From Protula sp. h YS-2021 (lineage: Eukaryota; Annelida; Polychaeta; Sabellida; Serpulidae): a DNA stretch of 64,000 bases. The notes below the pieces were generated by a model. The model saw only the letters and a program-made list of their open reading frames with translations, had not been told where the DNA came from and did no database searches. Where the stretch lies: the NCBI GenBank assembly GCA_949752745.1, contig OX457031.1:41513502-41577501 (forward strand). Direction: 5' to 3'. Positions 19,541-29,953 of this stretch are shown in pieces. A program made the translations under genes and the position numbers. Numbering within the stretch: the stretch's first letter is position 1; each line of letters begins with the position of its first letter.

Positions 19541-20581
19541 GACTAAAGTCCGGAGAAGGGGAGCCTGCCATTCTGTTGAAAAATTGATAAATAATTACGC
19601 GAATTGTGCTGTAAACTCGACAGAGTGCAATGTCCTTGGACATAAGGGGACAAAGTGAGAGAAAAATAAAAGACTCAAACTATGTTCCGCTTTTACTATT
19701 CTTCCAACTAATAGTCGAGAGGAGCACTCCCGATCCATTGACAAAGAATAACAAAGAGTAGTACTAACGGTCAAAGGACTCCAACGTAGTACCAAGCTAA
19801 AATTGACCATCAAGCCAACCGTTTGAATGAGTATCCTATCCATCCCCCGCCTGCCTCCCACTGGATGGAGCCCGACCTGGGATACTCTGATGCTATGTAT
19901 TATCATGCAGAAGGTACAAAGTAAATCAACTTTATTGACCTTAAAAATTTATTTAAAAGCAGTAAATCCAAAACCTGATTTACGTAAAATAAAATTCTTA
20001 ACACAGAGGAAATTAGCTCCGTCTGTGCCAGTAAATGCATGCTGGCCTTAAGGCCTGAACACATAAATGGAACACAAATTGAAGTATTGTCACGATCTCT
20101 AGCATAAGTGAAAATACTGATAATAAGCACCTTATTCATGAAATTAAAATTACTACACACCCACAGGGTGAAGGCGTAATCACAGAATTATAAATTGTTG
20201 AGAACTGTCACAATTTGCATATGGGATCAGTCCCAGAAAAAATGGCACATACGGTACTCATGGTATGGTCACTGTAGGAATGGGATACCTTCTTCATGGG
20301 ATCAAGTGAAGCTAGACTATATCGAAGCGGGCAAGGAGAAGAGATGTCTGTCTCTGCTCTCCCCCCCTCCTTTTCTTAGTAATAACTAGAAAAAGGGTTA
20401 CATAATCTGCCCTGAAGAAGGAAAATCCCTGCTACAGTGACGGTACCTTACAACAGACTCTTGAATATGGTACGAAAGCATAAACTGTCTTGGTCCCAAA
20501 AATATGGGATCGAAAGAAAACTTCGCTGTTAACCGTGGCTAGATGTCTCTAGAAGCGGTTGTGGTCCATCAGGAGGTGCGG
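19541..20581. other. DIRS-A 3' noncoding region
   Basis: No open frame of note. A GGGAT/CCCAT-type motif field lies at about 20220-20310, resembling those in the two other copies. Confidence 0.5.
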
Positions 20582-20678
20582 TTATAGCCGACCCTTGAAC
20601 TTATGTTGATAGCCGCCTCGACCCTTGGATGGTCCACCTTTCTGTTTGCCCTTGCTTTTCGGTCTAGGGGTGACCCGT
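20582..20678 (-). CDS. DIRS-A gag basic-tail exon (predicted)
   Basis: Preceded on the minus strand by the pyrimidine-rich acceptor TTTTTGTTCTGTTAACAG. Read in the phase left by the gag donor at 23589, it encodes a basic peptide containing PRPKSKGKQKGGPSKGRGG and ends at TAA. It does not continue the recombinase frame. It stays open although every other frame of this copy is broken. The equivalent exons in DIRS-B and DIRS-C share phase, position and composition. Confidence 0.6.
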
Positions 20679-23588
20679 CTGTTAACAGAACAAAAATTAA
20701 ACCTTAAATGTTGATTCTGCCGCTATAAAAGGGGCCACCGAATAAATCCCGGAGATTTCATCTTGGGAGATATCTTTTAGGTAATATTTGATAAAAGAGT
20801 TTGGCGAAACCCAGCATCCCGTTTTGAGGATTTCAGAAAATGACACATTGCGTAAAGCGGAAATGATCAAGGCTTTTTGACCTGATGACCGATATGTTTC
20901 CGAAATAACTAAATACTGTCGTAGTGCTTGTACGGGGCACAATGACACCCGATCTCCCGGGTTGTGTTCTTCGAGTAGGGACGGTAGGGCTATATGATCA
21001 AATGTGCCCATCCCGTGAGTTTTGATATGTGTTTTGCCCATAAATCCCGCCCTTGGTACGAGGAATACCTTATCCCAAGTCCCGTTTTCCTTACTCACTG
21101 TTCTGTCTAAGACGTCACTTCGTTTGCCTGATGCCAACGCCAATAGAAAGGTGAACCTTAAGGTGGCATTTTTAGCTGATATTACAGATTCGTCAAAAAT
21201 GTCAGGCCTTTGAAGAAAGCGAAGAACTAGTGACAGATCCCATTTTGCCACTGTGGGCGTACTGGGGGGGGAATTCACCTTAAAGTGTCTGATCAATTGT
21301 GACAGGGCGGAGTCTTCTCCTGGGTCATAGCCTGTGGATGCTTTGAGTTTAGATCCTATGGCTGCCCTATATCACTCTATTGAACCTACTTTTAAATGTT
21401 CGTCCGTAAATAGATAGTCCAGAAAATCGGCCACGACTGGTGGGGATGCCTGGAATGGATCTATTTTCGATTTGGTACACCACGAGGCAAATTTATTCCA
21501 CTGGGCTCTGTACACCTTAGCTGTGGATTGTTTATGACTACTAACCATTTTATCCACTACTTTATTCGAGAAACCTTTCTTCTTTAAGAAAGATTGGTCA
21601 GACACCAAAGGTGCAGGTTCAGCAGGTGAGGGGCCGGGTGGAGGTGATGCCAGTGTGGTTGGGATAATAGTTCTTTGTGGCATGGGATCGGGATTGATTT
21701 GACCACCTTGCATTGTAGCAATAGGGCAAACCATGGAGCTTCCGGCATCCATGGGGCCACTAACAGGAGGAATCGTGGTTTCAGTTTGATTACCCTTTGG
21801 AGAACTTGAAGGAGTATTGCCTGTGGGAGGAAGGCGTACAATACTTCTTGGGTTGGCCATGGGCAATTGAGTGCGTCCACCGCCCATGCAGATGGATCCG
21901 GGCAGGGGGAGATAAACCTGGGCAGTTGGGTCGTCATGGAATTGGCGAATAGGTCTATGGAGGGGGGACCCCATGGTGATTGACCTGCTACCCATCGGAA
22001 GGATGTGCGTGCTAGGCACCATTCCGTGTGAATTACTTGTCCCTCCCTGGAGGCCAAATCTGCCAGTACATTGAGTTTTCCCGCTAAGTGATGGGCTGTT
22101 AGGGTGATGTGACACTGGCGAGCAAAGCAAAGAATCTTGCATGCTAGTTTCGAGAGATGAAGAGACCTGGTCCCTCCCTGTCTGTTTAGGTAAGCTACTG
22201 CCGTAGAGTTGTCTAGAAGGAACCGTACGGATTTGCCCCTGAGAATGTGATCCAATCTGTTTAGGGCTATCCACACTACTCGTAACTCTAACCAATTGAT
22301 GTGGTAGCTGTTTAGGGGGGGGGAGCCCATAACCCTTTCCATACCTGACCCTGACAGTGTATCCCCCAGCCCTTCTTGGACGAATCGGTCTGAAGTTCTA
22401 TCTCTGAGGGTGGGGGATGAAAGGGGACACCCTCGGTCATCACTATGGGATCGCACCACCATTGTAGGGGAATTAGTGTTTTCCCAGAGATTTTTGTTTT
22501 GGCACGGGGAAACCTCCCTTTTCTTAGTGCAAATCTGACCTGTCTTTGAAATGGTCTGTAATGCAAGCGGCCCAAAAGGGACCGTTTTTTTGGGTTGCAA
22601 CTAGGAGATCTAACAAGGATTCCATTGCCTGTAAGTTCACGTTTTTGTCTGCTGGGATTGCTTTTATTGCCTGGCAGACTCTTTGGCGTCTCTCTTCGGT
22701 AGGAAAGGCTCTTGCATTTTTTAGATCCCATCTTTCCCCGAGGAATATAATGTCTTGTTTAGGTGAAAGTTCCGATTTGGGTATGTTGACTACGAGCCCT
22801 ACCTGAATGGCTTTTCGAACTAGAGTTATAGTTTGAAAACGGGCCGCTTGTTTGTCTTGATGGGCTAGTAACCAGTCGTCTAGATATTGGATCACCAACA
22901 TGCCTTCTAGGCGAGCCCAAGACTTCAGAACTTTCATTACTTTTGAAAACACATACGGGGCCGTGGAGAGGCCGAAAGGGAGTGCCCGAAACAAAAACGT
23001 TGTAGGCCTATTTGAAAGCTTACGAATTTTTTGGTTGAATGATGTAACGGGATATGGAGGTACGCGTCTGACAGATCTATCGACGTGCCCCACATCCCTG
23101 CCTGAAGGCTTTCTTTTATAACTTGGGCTGTGTCCATTTGGAAAGTTGTGGTCATTAGGAATTCGTCCACCCGCCTGATTTCTTGGGGACTAGGAAGACC
23201 CTGCTGAAAAAGGCTTCCTGGGTTTCGGGCATTTCCTCTATGGCCTCTTTTTCTTTCAGGGATATCAACATTTCCTGAAGGGCTACATCTTTGTCTAACC
23301 CTTTGGGGTAGGAGGTGACTAAGTTTTCTGGTGCCCAGGCAGTTAGGGGAATAGGGACTTTGTGACCCCTTTGATCCCGTTTGAACGGTAGAGAATACCC
23401 GTTTTTGAGCCATCGGACTACCCGGCGAGAGGCACCCATTTCTGCCCAGGCCTTCCAGAATTTGCCTAGCCTTCCTCCTACGGGCCAGCAGGAGATGTAG
23501 GAATGCAAATCTTTTGGATTTTCTACACTTATTTAAGTATCGCCAGGAGACCAATGAGTCTCTGGGCGGTACTTTGATTGGCTGCTAC
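20679..23588 (-). other. DIRS-A predicted gag-to-tail intron
   Basis: Donor GAGCAG|GTAGCA overlaps the gag stop codon and the acceptor is TTCTGTTAACAG. Removal fuses gag in frame to the basic tail and deletes the enzyme region (2.9 kb). Confidence 0.5.
20697..22295 (-). pseudogene. DIRS-A tyrosine recombinase, inactivated
   Basis: The core starts near 21600 (SDQSFLKKKGFSNK). A TGA at about 21369-21371 splits it. Compared with DIRS-B, the box-I segment GKRRGEIHALDR has become GKRSDVLDR, and about 54 residues including the H-x-x-R box are missing between ALIIS and LRNVS. The Tyr region (SFIKYYLKD) remains. The frame upstream of the core overlaps the RT frame and is of doubtful coding value. 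Confidence 0.8.
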
Positions 23589-23742
23589 CTGCTCTGTTGC
23601 GGCGATGGGCCCTCCTGTCGACTGCTGTGACCTGACTTGGGCTTCTTGGCCGGAGGGGGTTGCGATTGGGAGATGGGCTTAGCCTGCTCCGAGTTTGGGC
23701 GTTGAACTCTCTTGCGTTTGAGTGGGCGCCGGAATGATGCAC
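21584..23742 (-). pseudogene. DIRS-A RT / RNase H / methyltransferase-like polyprotein, broken
   Basis: Recognisable in pieces across three frames: FFSRVFLVPKKSGGW, LPFGLSTAPYVFSKVMK, IQYLDDWLLAH (RT active site YLDD), INWLELRVVWIAL, LLDNSTAVAYLNRQGGT and LAGKLNVLADLASREG (RNase H), then SIDLFANSMTTQLPR and YAFLPQ (MT-like). A stop near 23533 and frame changes around 23155-23090, 22730 and 22600 inactivate it. Confidence 0.85.
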
Positions 23743-25807
23743 GGGACATCCTGGACATCAAGGCGAAGTCTTGTGATAGTGAGCGGCTTTCTTGATTTAC
23801 TCGCTCTATTTCCGCGGGAGGAAACAATTCTTTTTCACCCAGAATGGAAGCATGACGCAATTCCCTCAACCCATTCACGCTCGACCAACAATATTGTAAG
23901 AAGGCATCCCGTCTGAGGAAAACCATGGACGTCATCAGGTAAGTAGATAGCTTGACAACGTCCCTGGTTGCAAGAGCCAGACATTCCAATAGTTTGGACG
24001 TGACCGGATCATTGAGGCGTAGATCCTCCCAACGCGTTTTTAACGCTTTCAGAGTGTGGTCCTGAAATGACATTACATTAAGAATATGTCGTGAGGACGC
24101 CTCAATGGTCTTAGCGTCTTTCTCCACTAGTGGAATGTCCGAATCGTTGCGAACCGAGGGCATCCAAATCGTGCCTTTCGACGGTTGCTCCAAAGGTTCT
24201 GAAGATATTAGGTCGTCCGATGGTCGATACGGGCCTGGTCTTACAGCACAGTGGCGCGAGGCGTGAAAATGGGATAAGATACGGCCCTCAGCGTTGTCCG
24301 TCTTTTTGAACTCCCTTGTTCGTACTGCTACCGCGTTAGCGATGCCTTCGCTGGTAGGTAGCGCGATAAATGGGTCTTGATGCAGCGGAGCCGTCTGAGA
24401 GGTCATCCGGATAGGAGGATCCTCTTTATCGGCCGTAGGAGAGCTGGCAGTGACCCTAGCCAGACGGGCAATTTCCTGAATTGCATCGCGAAAAGGCACG
24501 TCTTCTGGAGCTATTGTAGATAAGGTGATGGATGGAGTGGCATTCTCGCTTCGTGGAGTGAAATCCGGCGGGGAGGGGGTCCTGATTGGGCGTCTCCCTG
24601 CTGCTGCCGGATCTTTCCAAAGCTTCTGGCCACTACGAGGGGATCTGGTATAGTCCATTTCCCTGAGGGGAAGGCGAAACTGAGAGGAAGGGGGGTGTAT
24701 CTGCTGTCTCCTCACTCGATTCTCCACCTTCTGACTCTTGATCCTCTGACTCCTGTTCGGGTTCACGTTCGTGACTTGTGCCTGCCGATTGTGATCGGAC
24801 GTCACCCGAAGGGGTATAGATCTCCCGTTCTCGGTTGAGTGGAATGGAAGACAGATGGGATGTCACTGACTGGACCAACTCTTCTTCCTCCTCCTCTCCC
24901 ATAAAGCCTGATCCTCGCCCTGGTGGGGGAAGCCCTGAGGATTCAGCGTCACTGATCACTTCTACTGACGGTAGTTGTGTGCTGGGATCTACACGAGAAG
25001 GGGATGGAGTGGTGAGTGGCTGTAGGTCTGGTGGTGGCCGCGAAACTGTGGCAGAAGGTTTATGTTTGCGGCGAGATTCCTTGCCTTGGCGTTCGACTTG
25101 CTGTTGGAGATCTAGCAATTGTTTTTGCAACTGGGCTTGCATCGACAAAAAAGCTGAAAACTCCCCAGGCAGTCGTGGAACTGAAGGGGGGACGACAGTT
25201 CTGATTGTGCCGGAATGCCCAACTGACCGGGCAGAGCCGAGAAACTGGAGCCCGAAGCCGTATGAGTAACTCTCACTGGTTCCAAAGCGATGTCTGTTTT
25301 CGGTGTCGTTTCGGCTTTATCCGTATCCGAGGGTGTAATAGCCCAAGCCTTCCTGAGGGTTTCCAAATCTTTGCCTTCTGGAATATCCAGGTCGGCCACC
25401 GTTTCGGTATATGCTTTACGTTTGCGGGATTTCTTGCTCTTCCTGTCCACCGCAAAAGCATCGGACTCCGAACCCGTATCCATCTTAACGGGAGACGAAA
25501 CTTGTTCCAAAATCACTGAGCTAGCTTTACGCATAGTTACTTGACCGAAATCCGAGGACGCACATGGGGATAAAGACAAGGCTTTACGTCTGTCCCTTCT
25601 CCTATCATTGCGTATCCTGTTCTTGAGAATAAGTTTCCACTGTTTCGGTGACAAGTGATGGTACTCGGAGCAAGTATTCCACTCGTCGCAAAGGGTTACA
25701 CTATTCTTCCGTTTGCAACGGTCACAAATAGAGTGAGGGTTGAAGGCTGAAGGTGGGTGGGTGCACTGCAGAAGTATCGGCTGACCCCGCAGGCTGGCTT
25801 CTGTCAT
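23585..25807 (-). pseudogene. DIRS-A gag, frameshifted
   Basis: Starts MTEASLRGQPILLQC, like DIRS-B and DIRS-C. The N-terminal Cys/His cluster (HPPSAFNPHSICDRC) has one Cys replaced (CSEYHH instead of C.EC.HL). Frame changes occur between 25112-25148 and 24633-24805. The conserved C-terminal block (VVKLSTYLMTSMVFLRRDAF, ALMSRMSRASF) and a basic NLS-like KRKR are intact. The stop is TAG in AGCAGG-TAG-CAGCCA. Confidence 0.85.
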
Positions 25808-25809
25808 GT

Positions 25810-26729
25810 CTGAAATGCAAGCAGAAAAAAGACAGGTAAGTTATCTGTTCATGTCACGGCAGACTAGACAGATAAAAGAACATTTAGCGCAAAAACGAGA
25901 GTTATACCACCTTGGAGTGTTAGCAAATAGTACCAGTACGCACTCTGTTCGAATAGGCGCTAAAATGATGCTCATAGGCCTCTTAGGGCTCTATCGAATG
26001 AAAGATATTCAAAATGGGCCTTCGATGGGCCCATTTTCGGGATGTAGGAAATTATCCCATAAACGGGATATGACCATGGGCCCGAAACCGGGATCGATTT
26101 CCGGGACCTTAAACGGTACCATCTAGTCCATTTGTGGGCCTCTTCCGACTGATCCAATAAATGGGATTCGGGCCTGATCCCAGGCAAATGAGGTGCCACA
26201 AATGGGCCACTTGGTGCCGAAAAAACGGCACCTCGGAACCATGTATGGGATATCGTAGTCCCATAAATGGGCTTTCAGCAGAAATTTCGCCAAAAATAGC
26301 TCGAAACGTCTATGAGCATAATTTCGCCTGAACCAGAGCTAGCAGAGTCTGGAGAAACCCTGACCTAACTAGCAGGTTCCGAAGGAGTGTCTAACCAGCA
26401 AAAATGGCCATTCACGTAATGGTACCATAAGCTGTGGCTGACTAGGGATCAAAGCAGGCACAGTGGGCTGCAGAGATTCTACCAACTCCGAGGCGGTGTG
26501 TGCATGAACTAGAACAAAATTCCGGTCCTGTAGCTTCCGTGTGGAGAAGAGAAGCACACTTCCCGGGACTAAGAGGTGTCTCCGCTGCGTGTAAACTCAA
26601 CAACTACCAGACCGAAAGAAACAGTGCCGAAAAATTGCTTCAATCCGAGTAGAAATTTATCCACACAAATCACAAATCACGTAAGTTAATCCAAGAAAGT
26701 GAAAATAGTAGATTAAAGCAAAATCGCAC
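25810..26729 (-). other. DIRS-A predicted leader intron
   Basis: Donor AAG|GTGCGATTTTGC and acceptor TTTTTTCTGCTTGCATTTCAG, two bases before the gag ATG. The same pair is found in the other two copies. The intron contains a GGGA/CCCAT-rich motif field at 25990-26270. Confidence 0.55.
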
Positions 26730-26796
26730 CTTGCTTAGTTCCCTTTTTTAGATAAAAAAGTGGAGCACACAGAAAGGCGTGTGTTGTAAACACCAC

Positions 26797-27008
26797 GCTT
26801 GAAGGGAATGGTTGATGTCTTCGAATGACGTAAGTCTTATCGTTCTCGCTTGCTGATTGGCTGGAGATGGAGGGAAGACAGGATGGAGAGTAGAGGGACC
26901 ATTCTATTCACAAGGAAAAATTTCATTTTTATTTGCGTGGTATTATTTACCGGACGGGAACCCATCTAAAGTGGAGATAAGCGAATTTAAAGCTTTTACG
27001 AAGTAAAA
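26797..27008. repeat. DIRS-A inverted terminal repeat (element 5' side)
   Basis: Inverse of 19191-19367 over its inner part. The outer end reads, on the minus strand, TTTTACTTCGTAAAAGC. A CACGC-type hairpin follows just inside. Confidence 0.85.
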
Positions 27009-27788
27009 ATTGGGTTTTAATGCTGATATACCAAACTTGGCTCCTGTAGGATACGAGTGTGCTTTCGCTGGAAAATTCAGAACAAAAGACAATTCTGATT
27101 ATTGGACAAACTTAAGAGAATCTGGGATTTCATCGAGATAAAATGCTGGGATTTATGCATAGTGAAAATCACTGGAATCTCGCCAAATAAGCGGAACACT
27201 GAAAGAAGCATGATCCCTGTGAAATTTCAGGAGTTGCAATGCTGGGACCGGACCAGGGTTCCGCAGTATTGGGAAACCCATTTCGAATAACATATTAGAT
27301 CCTGCTATAAATCACCGAGACCCCTGAATTTTCCGAGACCCCGTCAGCATAGATTGATATTTCATCTAAAGCTCATCTTGATTCTGATTGTTTTCTTTAC
27401 TCTTGGGAACTGTTTGATTTTCAAAATGTCTGGCATCTTTTCCATAATGCTTGAATATAATCTTGAAATTGATGGATAGGAATTTTAGAATTTTTGGCTT
27501 GCAACTCTATGCAAGACTTTGAGAGAAACTATGAAATATTATTTAATGAGAAATTGTTATCACAGATCAATACGGAGATATGTGAGCGTTCAAAATGCCG
27601 TGAACGAAAAATTGATGATGCCTATAACAATATTTTATCACAATCAATATTAATTTCCGGAAATAAACAAATAGTTGTGTAACTGGGGACTGAGCTGTAT
27701 GAGTGTGACTTACTTGTATTTTTGCATTAAACCTATTTCGAACACCTAGTATGGACACACAACCAAATGAATCGCATGATTTCTTCTT
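27009..27788. other. Host DNA between DIRS-A and DIRS-B
   Basis: No gene or repeat recognised in this segment. Confidence 0.4.
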
Positions 27789-28218
27789 GACAGTTTTTCC
27801 GATTTTTTTGTGTCATCTTCTCTGAAACTATGGGCACTACGACTTGGGACTTATGAAGAGCTTGATCTGAACATGTGCATGTCACTTTTTATTTTCGTCT
27901 TTGATTTCGTTTTCTTTGTTAAAACGCCATGTGAAAAGAGTTTATTTTTTGCAAGTAAATGCGTAGCATTTAACCCACATCACACACAGTTGCATAGTGA
28001 GCTTTGTGCGAGCTCTCACTGCGTAAATAGCTAATACGGCGTATGCTGGATCAGTCAATAAAACTTTAAGTCAACAGAAACCAAACACCACTCGACTTAT
28101 AAGACGTATTCAAGCTGTGTTGTTTGCAATATATTATTCAAGAAATAACCCATTGAAGGAAGTATTTTTGCGTTTTAATTTTTGTCAAGTGTTTAACATT
28201 TCGCTAGCGGAATGAGCT
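27789..28218 (+). repeat. About 420-bp dispersed repeat, copy 1
   Basis: Matches 38161-38577 in inverted orientation with scattered differences: shared CGACTTGGGACTTA/CGAAACTTGGGACTTA, GTGCGAG.TCTCACTGCGTAAATAG, and GCAATATATTATTCAAGAAATAACCC. The nature of the repeat is unknown; the two copies bracket DIRS-B and the transmembrane exon. Confidence 0.75.
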
Positions 28219-28396
28219 TCTCGTGTTTTCATTTGATCTTAATGAGATCTTGTACCTATTGATGCACTTTTTATTTACTTCACACAAGTAATATCTATCA
28301 TCTGACCGCTTTTTTTTTCATTTTTACTTGATTGTAGATCCTTTTTACTTAGCAATGCTCTTTAATTAAAATAAGACGCATTCCAGACATATACTT

Positions 28397-28617
28397 AAAC
28401 TATCGTTTTATTTCGTAAAACGAGCTTTTACGAGTAAAAGCGCAATTCGCGTTCTCCACTTTTAATGGGTTCCCTTCCAGTAATATTTACCACGCAATAT
28501 AAAAAAGAACTTTTTGAGGTACTGTTCAAGATACTCTAACCCTTCCATCCATCCTATGGCCAATCAGAATGCCCGAGACGTCGTCTGCTAGTCTCGTATA
28601 AACGACATTCCCTTTTT
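28397..28617. repeat. DIRS-B inverted terminal repeat (element 3' side)
   Basis: The inner part inverts onto 36166-36320. The outer end carries the hairpin GCTTTTACGAGTAAAAGC, shared with DIRS-A and DIRS-C. Confidence 0.85.
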
Positions 28618-28684
28618 AGCCCCAAAAGGCGGTAAAACACGCCCAGGCTAGTTGGGGATGGATGGGACGGGTTAAAATCAAAGT

Positions 28685-28797
28685 TAAAAGTGGAGAACGC
28701 GAATTGCGCTTTTACTCGTAAAAGCTCGTTTTACGAAATAAAACGATAGTTTTACTTCGCAAAAGCTTTGAATTCGCTTATCTCCACTTTTAATGGG
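28685..28797. repeat. DIRS-B internal complementary region
   Basis: Contains both outer ends joined: AATAAAACGATAGTTTTACTT spans the junction. The region starts AAAAGTGGAGA and ends TCTCCACTTTT, so it is itself bounded by inverted repeats. Confidence 0.88.
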
Positions 28798-29853
28798 ACT
28801 TGAGTCCGGAGCAGGGGAGCCTGCCATTCTTGAACTGCCCAAAAAGGTCGCGAATTACACTATGGCTTGTAAAAGCTCATTGCATATAGGCGAGGAGTGC
28901 TGTGCACTCGACGCAAAGAAGAAATAAAACTTGTCAGCTAAGTTTCAATTCTTTTAATGATTTCCTAAATAAAGTCCGGAGGCGTACCATTCCGGTCTTT
29001 CAACATAAGGTAAATCGTAACAAAGTAAAAAATATCACAGCAACTGTCAGTTGAGATGAGAAGGCTTCCAACCATGCCATCATCTTTTTTGAGAACTATC
29101 ACCATCCCCCTCCAACCGCCCACCGGATGGATCCCTTCCTCAAGTTCTCACTATTCACTTGCTATGTATTGATGAACAATTAGGTTTATTTAGAAGTACT
29201 ACAAAACGATCGTAAATCCATAGGAATTACGCAAATAAACTCTTTGACACTTCTAGTAAAGTGACTGAAGTGTCTTACAAGACATGCAATTCAAACTTGA
29301 AAAAGAAAGCGAGTCCGCTGTCTAACTTTTCTTCTTCTCATTTGATAAATTACCACGTTTATTTGAAATAAACTCATAGCGATTGACTAGATAGTACTAA
29401 AACTACTGTAAATCGTCATAAAATGAAAAACAGAAAAAATTTTGCTTATTTATGACTGTTTTCCTATATGGGGCCGTTATGGTCCCATAAGCCCATAATG
29501 ATACTATGGTACCTCATACCATGAACCATAAACCGGCTTTCGGCCTTCCGGCTACAACGGGTGTACGGTCACTGGGTACGTCTGGGACCGACATGGTCCC
29601 CCCCCCTTTCTTTCTGAAAAACATGAAGAAAGGAGATCAAAACTTAAGCACCCGAGTAGCCGTAAGACCGAAGACTGGGCTGTACTCATTACACATGCGA
29701 TCCTGAACACTTCGGAGTAAATAAATGCTTAATTAAACATAACCGTCCAGCGTTCGTCCGTAACTTAATATAAGCACGAACCGAAATGGTCCAAAGGACC
29801 TGAGCGAAAGGCGAAATGTTCAGAGTAAGAAGGAAAGACCTTCTTGTAGGTTG
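28798..29853. other. DIRS-B 3' noncoding region
   Basis: No credible frame. A GGGAC/CCCATA motif field lies at 29465-29610. Confidence 0.5.
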
Positions 29854-29953
29854 TTACTTTCGTGGCTTGTTGTTGTTGTTACTGTTCCCATTACGGCCCT
29901 TGGAGAAGTTACTCTTGTGCTTGCCCTTGTTCTTAAACTTGGGAGAAGCATTC
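29854..29953 (-). CDS. DIRS-B gag basic-tail exon (predicted)
   Basis: The acceptor GTGTTTCTGTTGTAG lies just past the recombinase stop. Spliced to the gag donor at 33057 it reads R-NASPKFKNKGKHKSNFSKG, then an Asn-rich, basic end and TAA: 33 residues including Arg at the junction. The Lys/Asn/Gly-rich composition suggests nucleic-acid binding, a role many Gag C-termini have. This is inference from conserved phase and sites; no transcript is available. Confidence 0.6.

Larger units (their letters stand above)
19132..27008 (-). mobile_element. DIRS-A: full-length but decayed DIRS-order retrotransposon
   Basis: The limits come from matching both outer ends to the internal complementary region at 19428-19540. 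In element orientation the order is: inverted terminal repeat, leader, gag, RT/RNase H/MT-like, tyrosine recombinase, basic-tail exon, 3' noncoding, internal complementary region, inverted terminal repeat. The DIRS order integrates by tyrosine recombinase and leaves no target duplication, as here. All coding frames except the tail exon are broken by frameshifts, stops or deletions. Confidence 0.9.
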
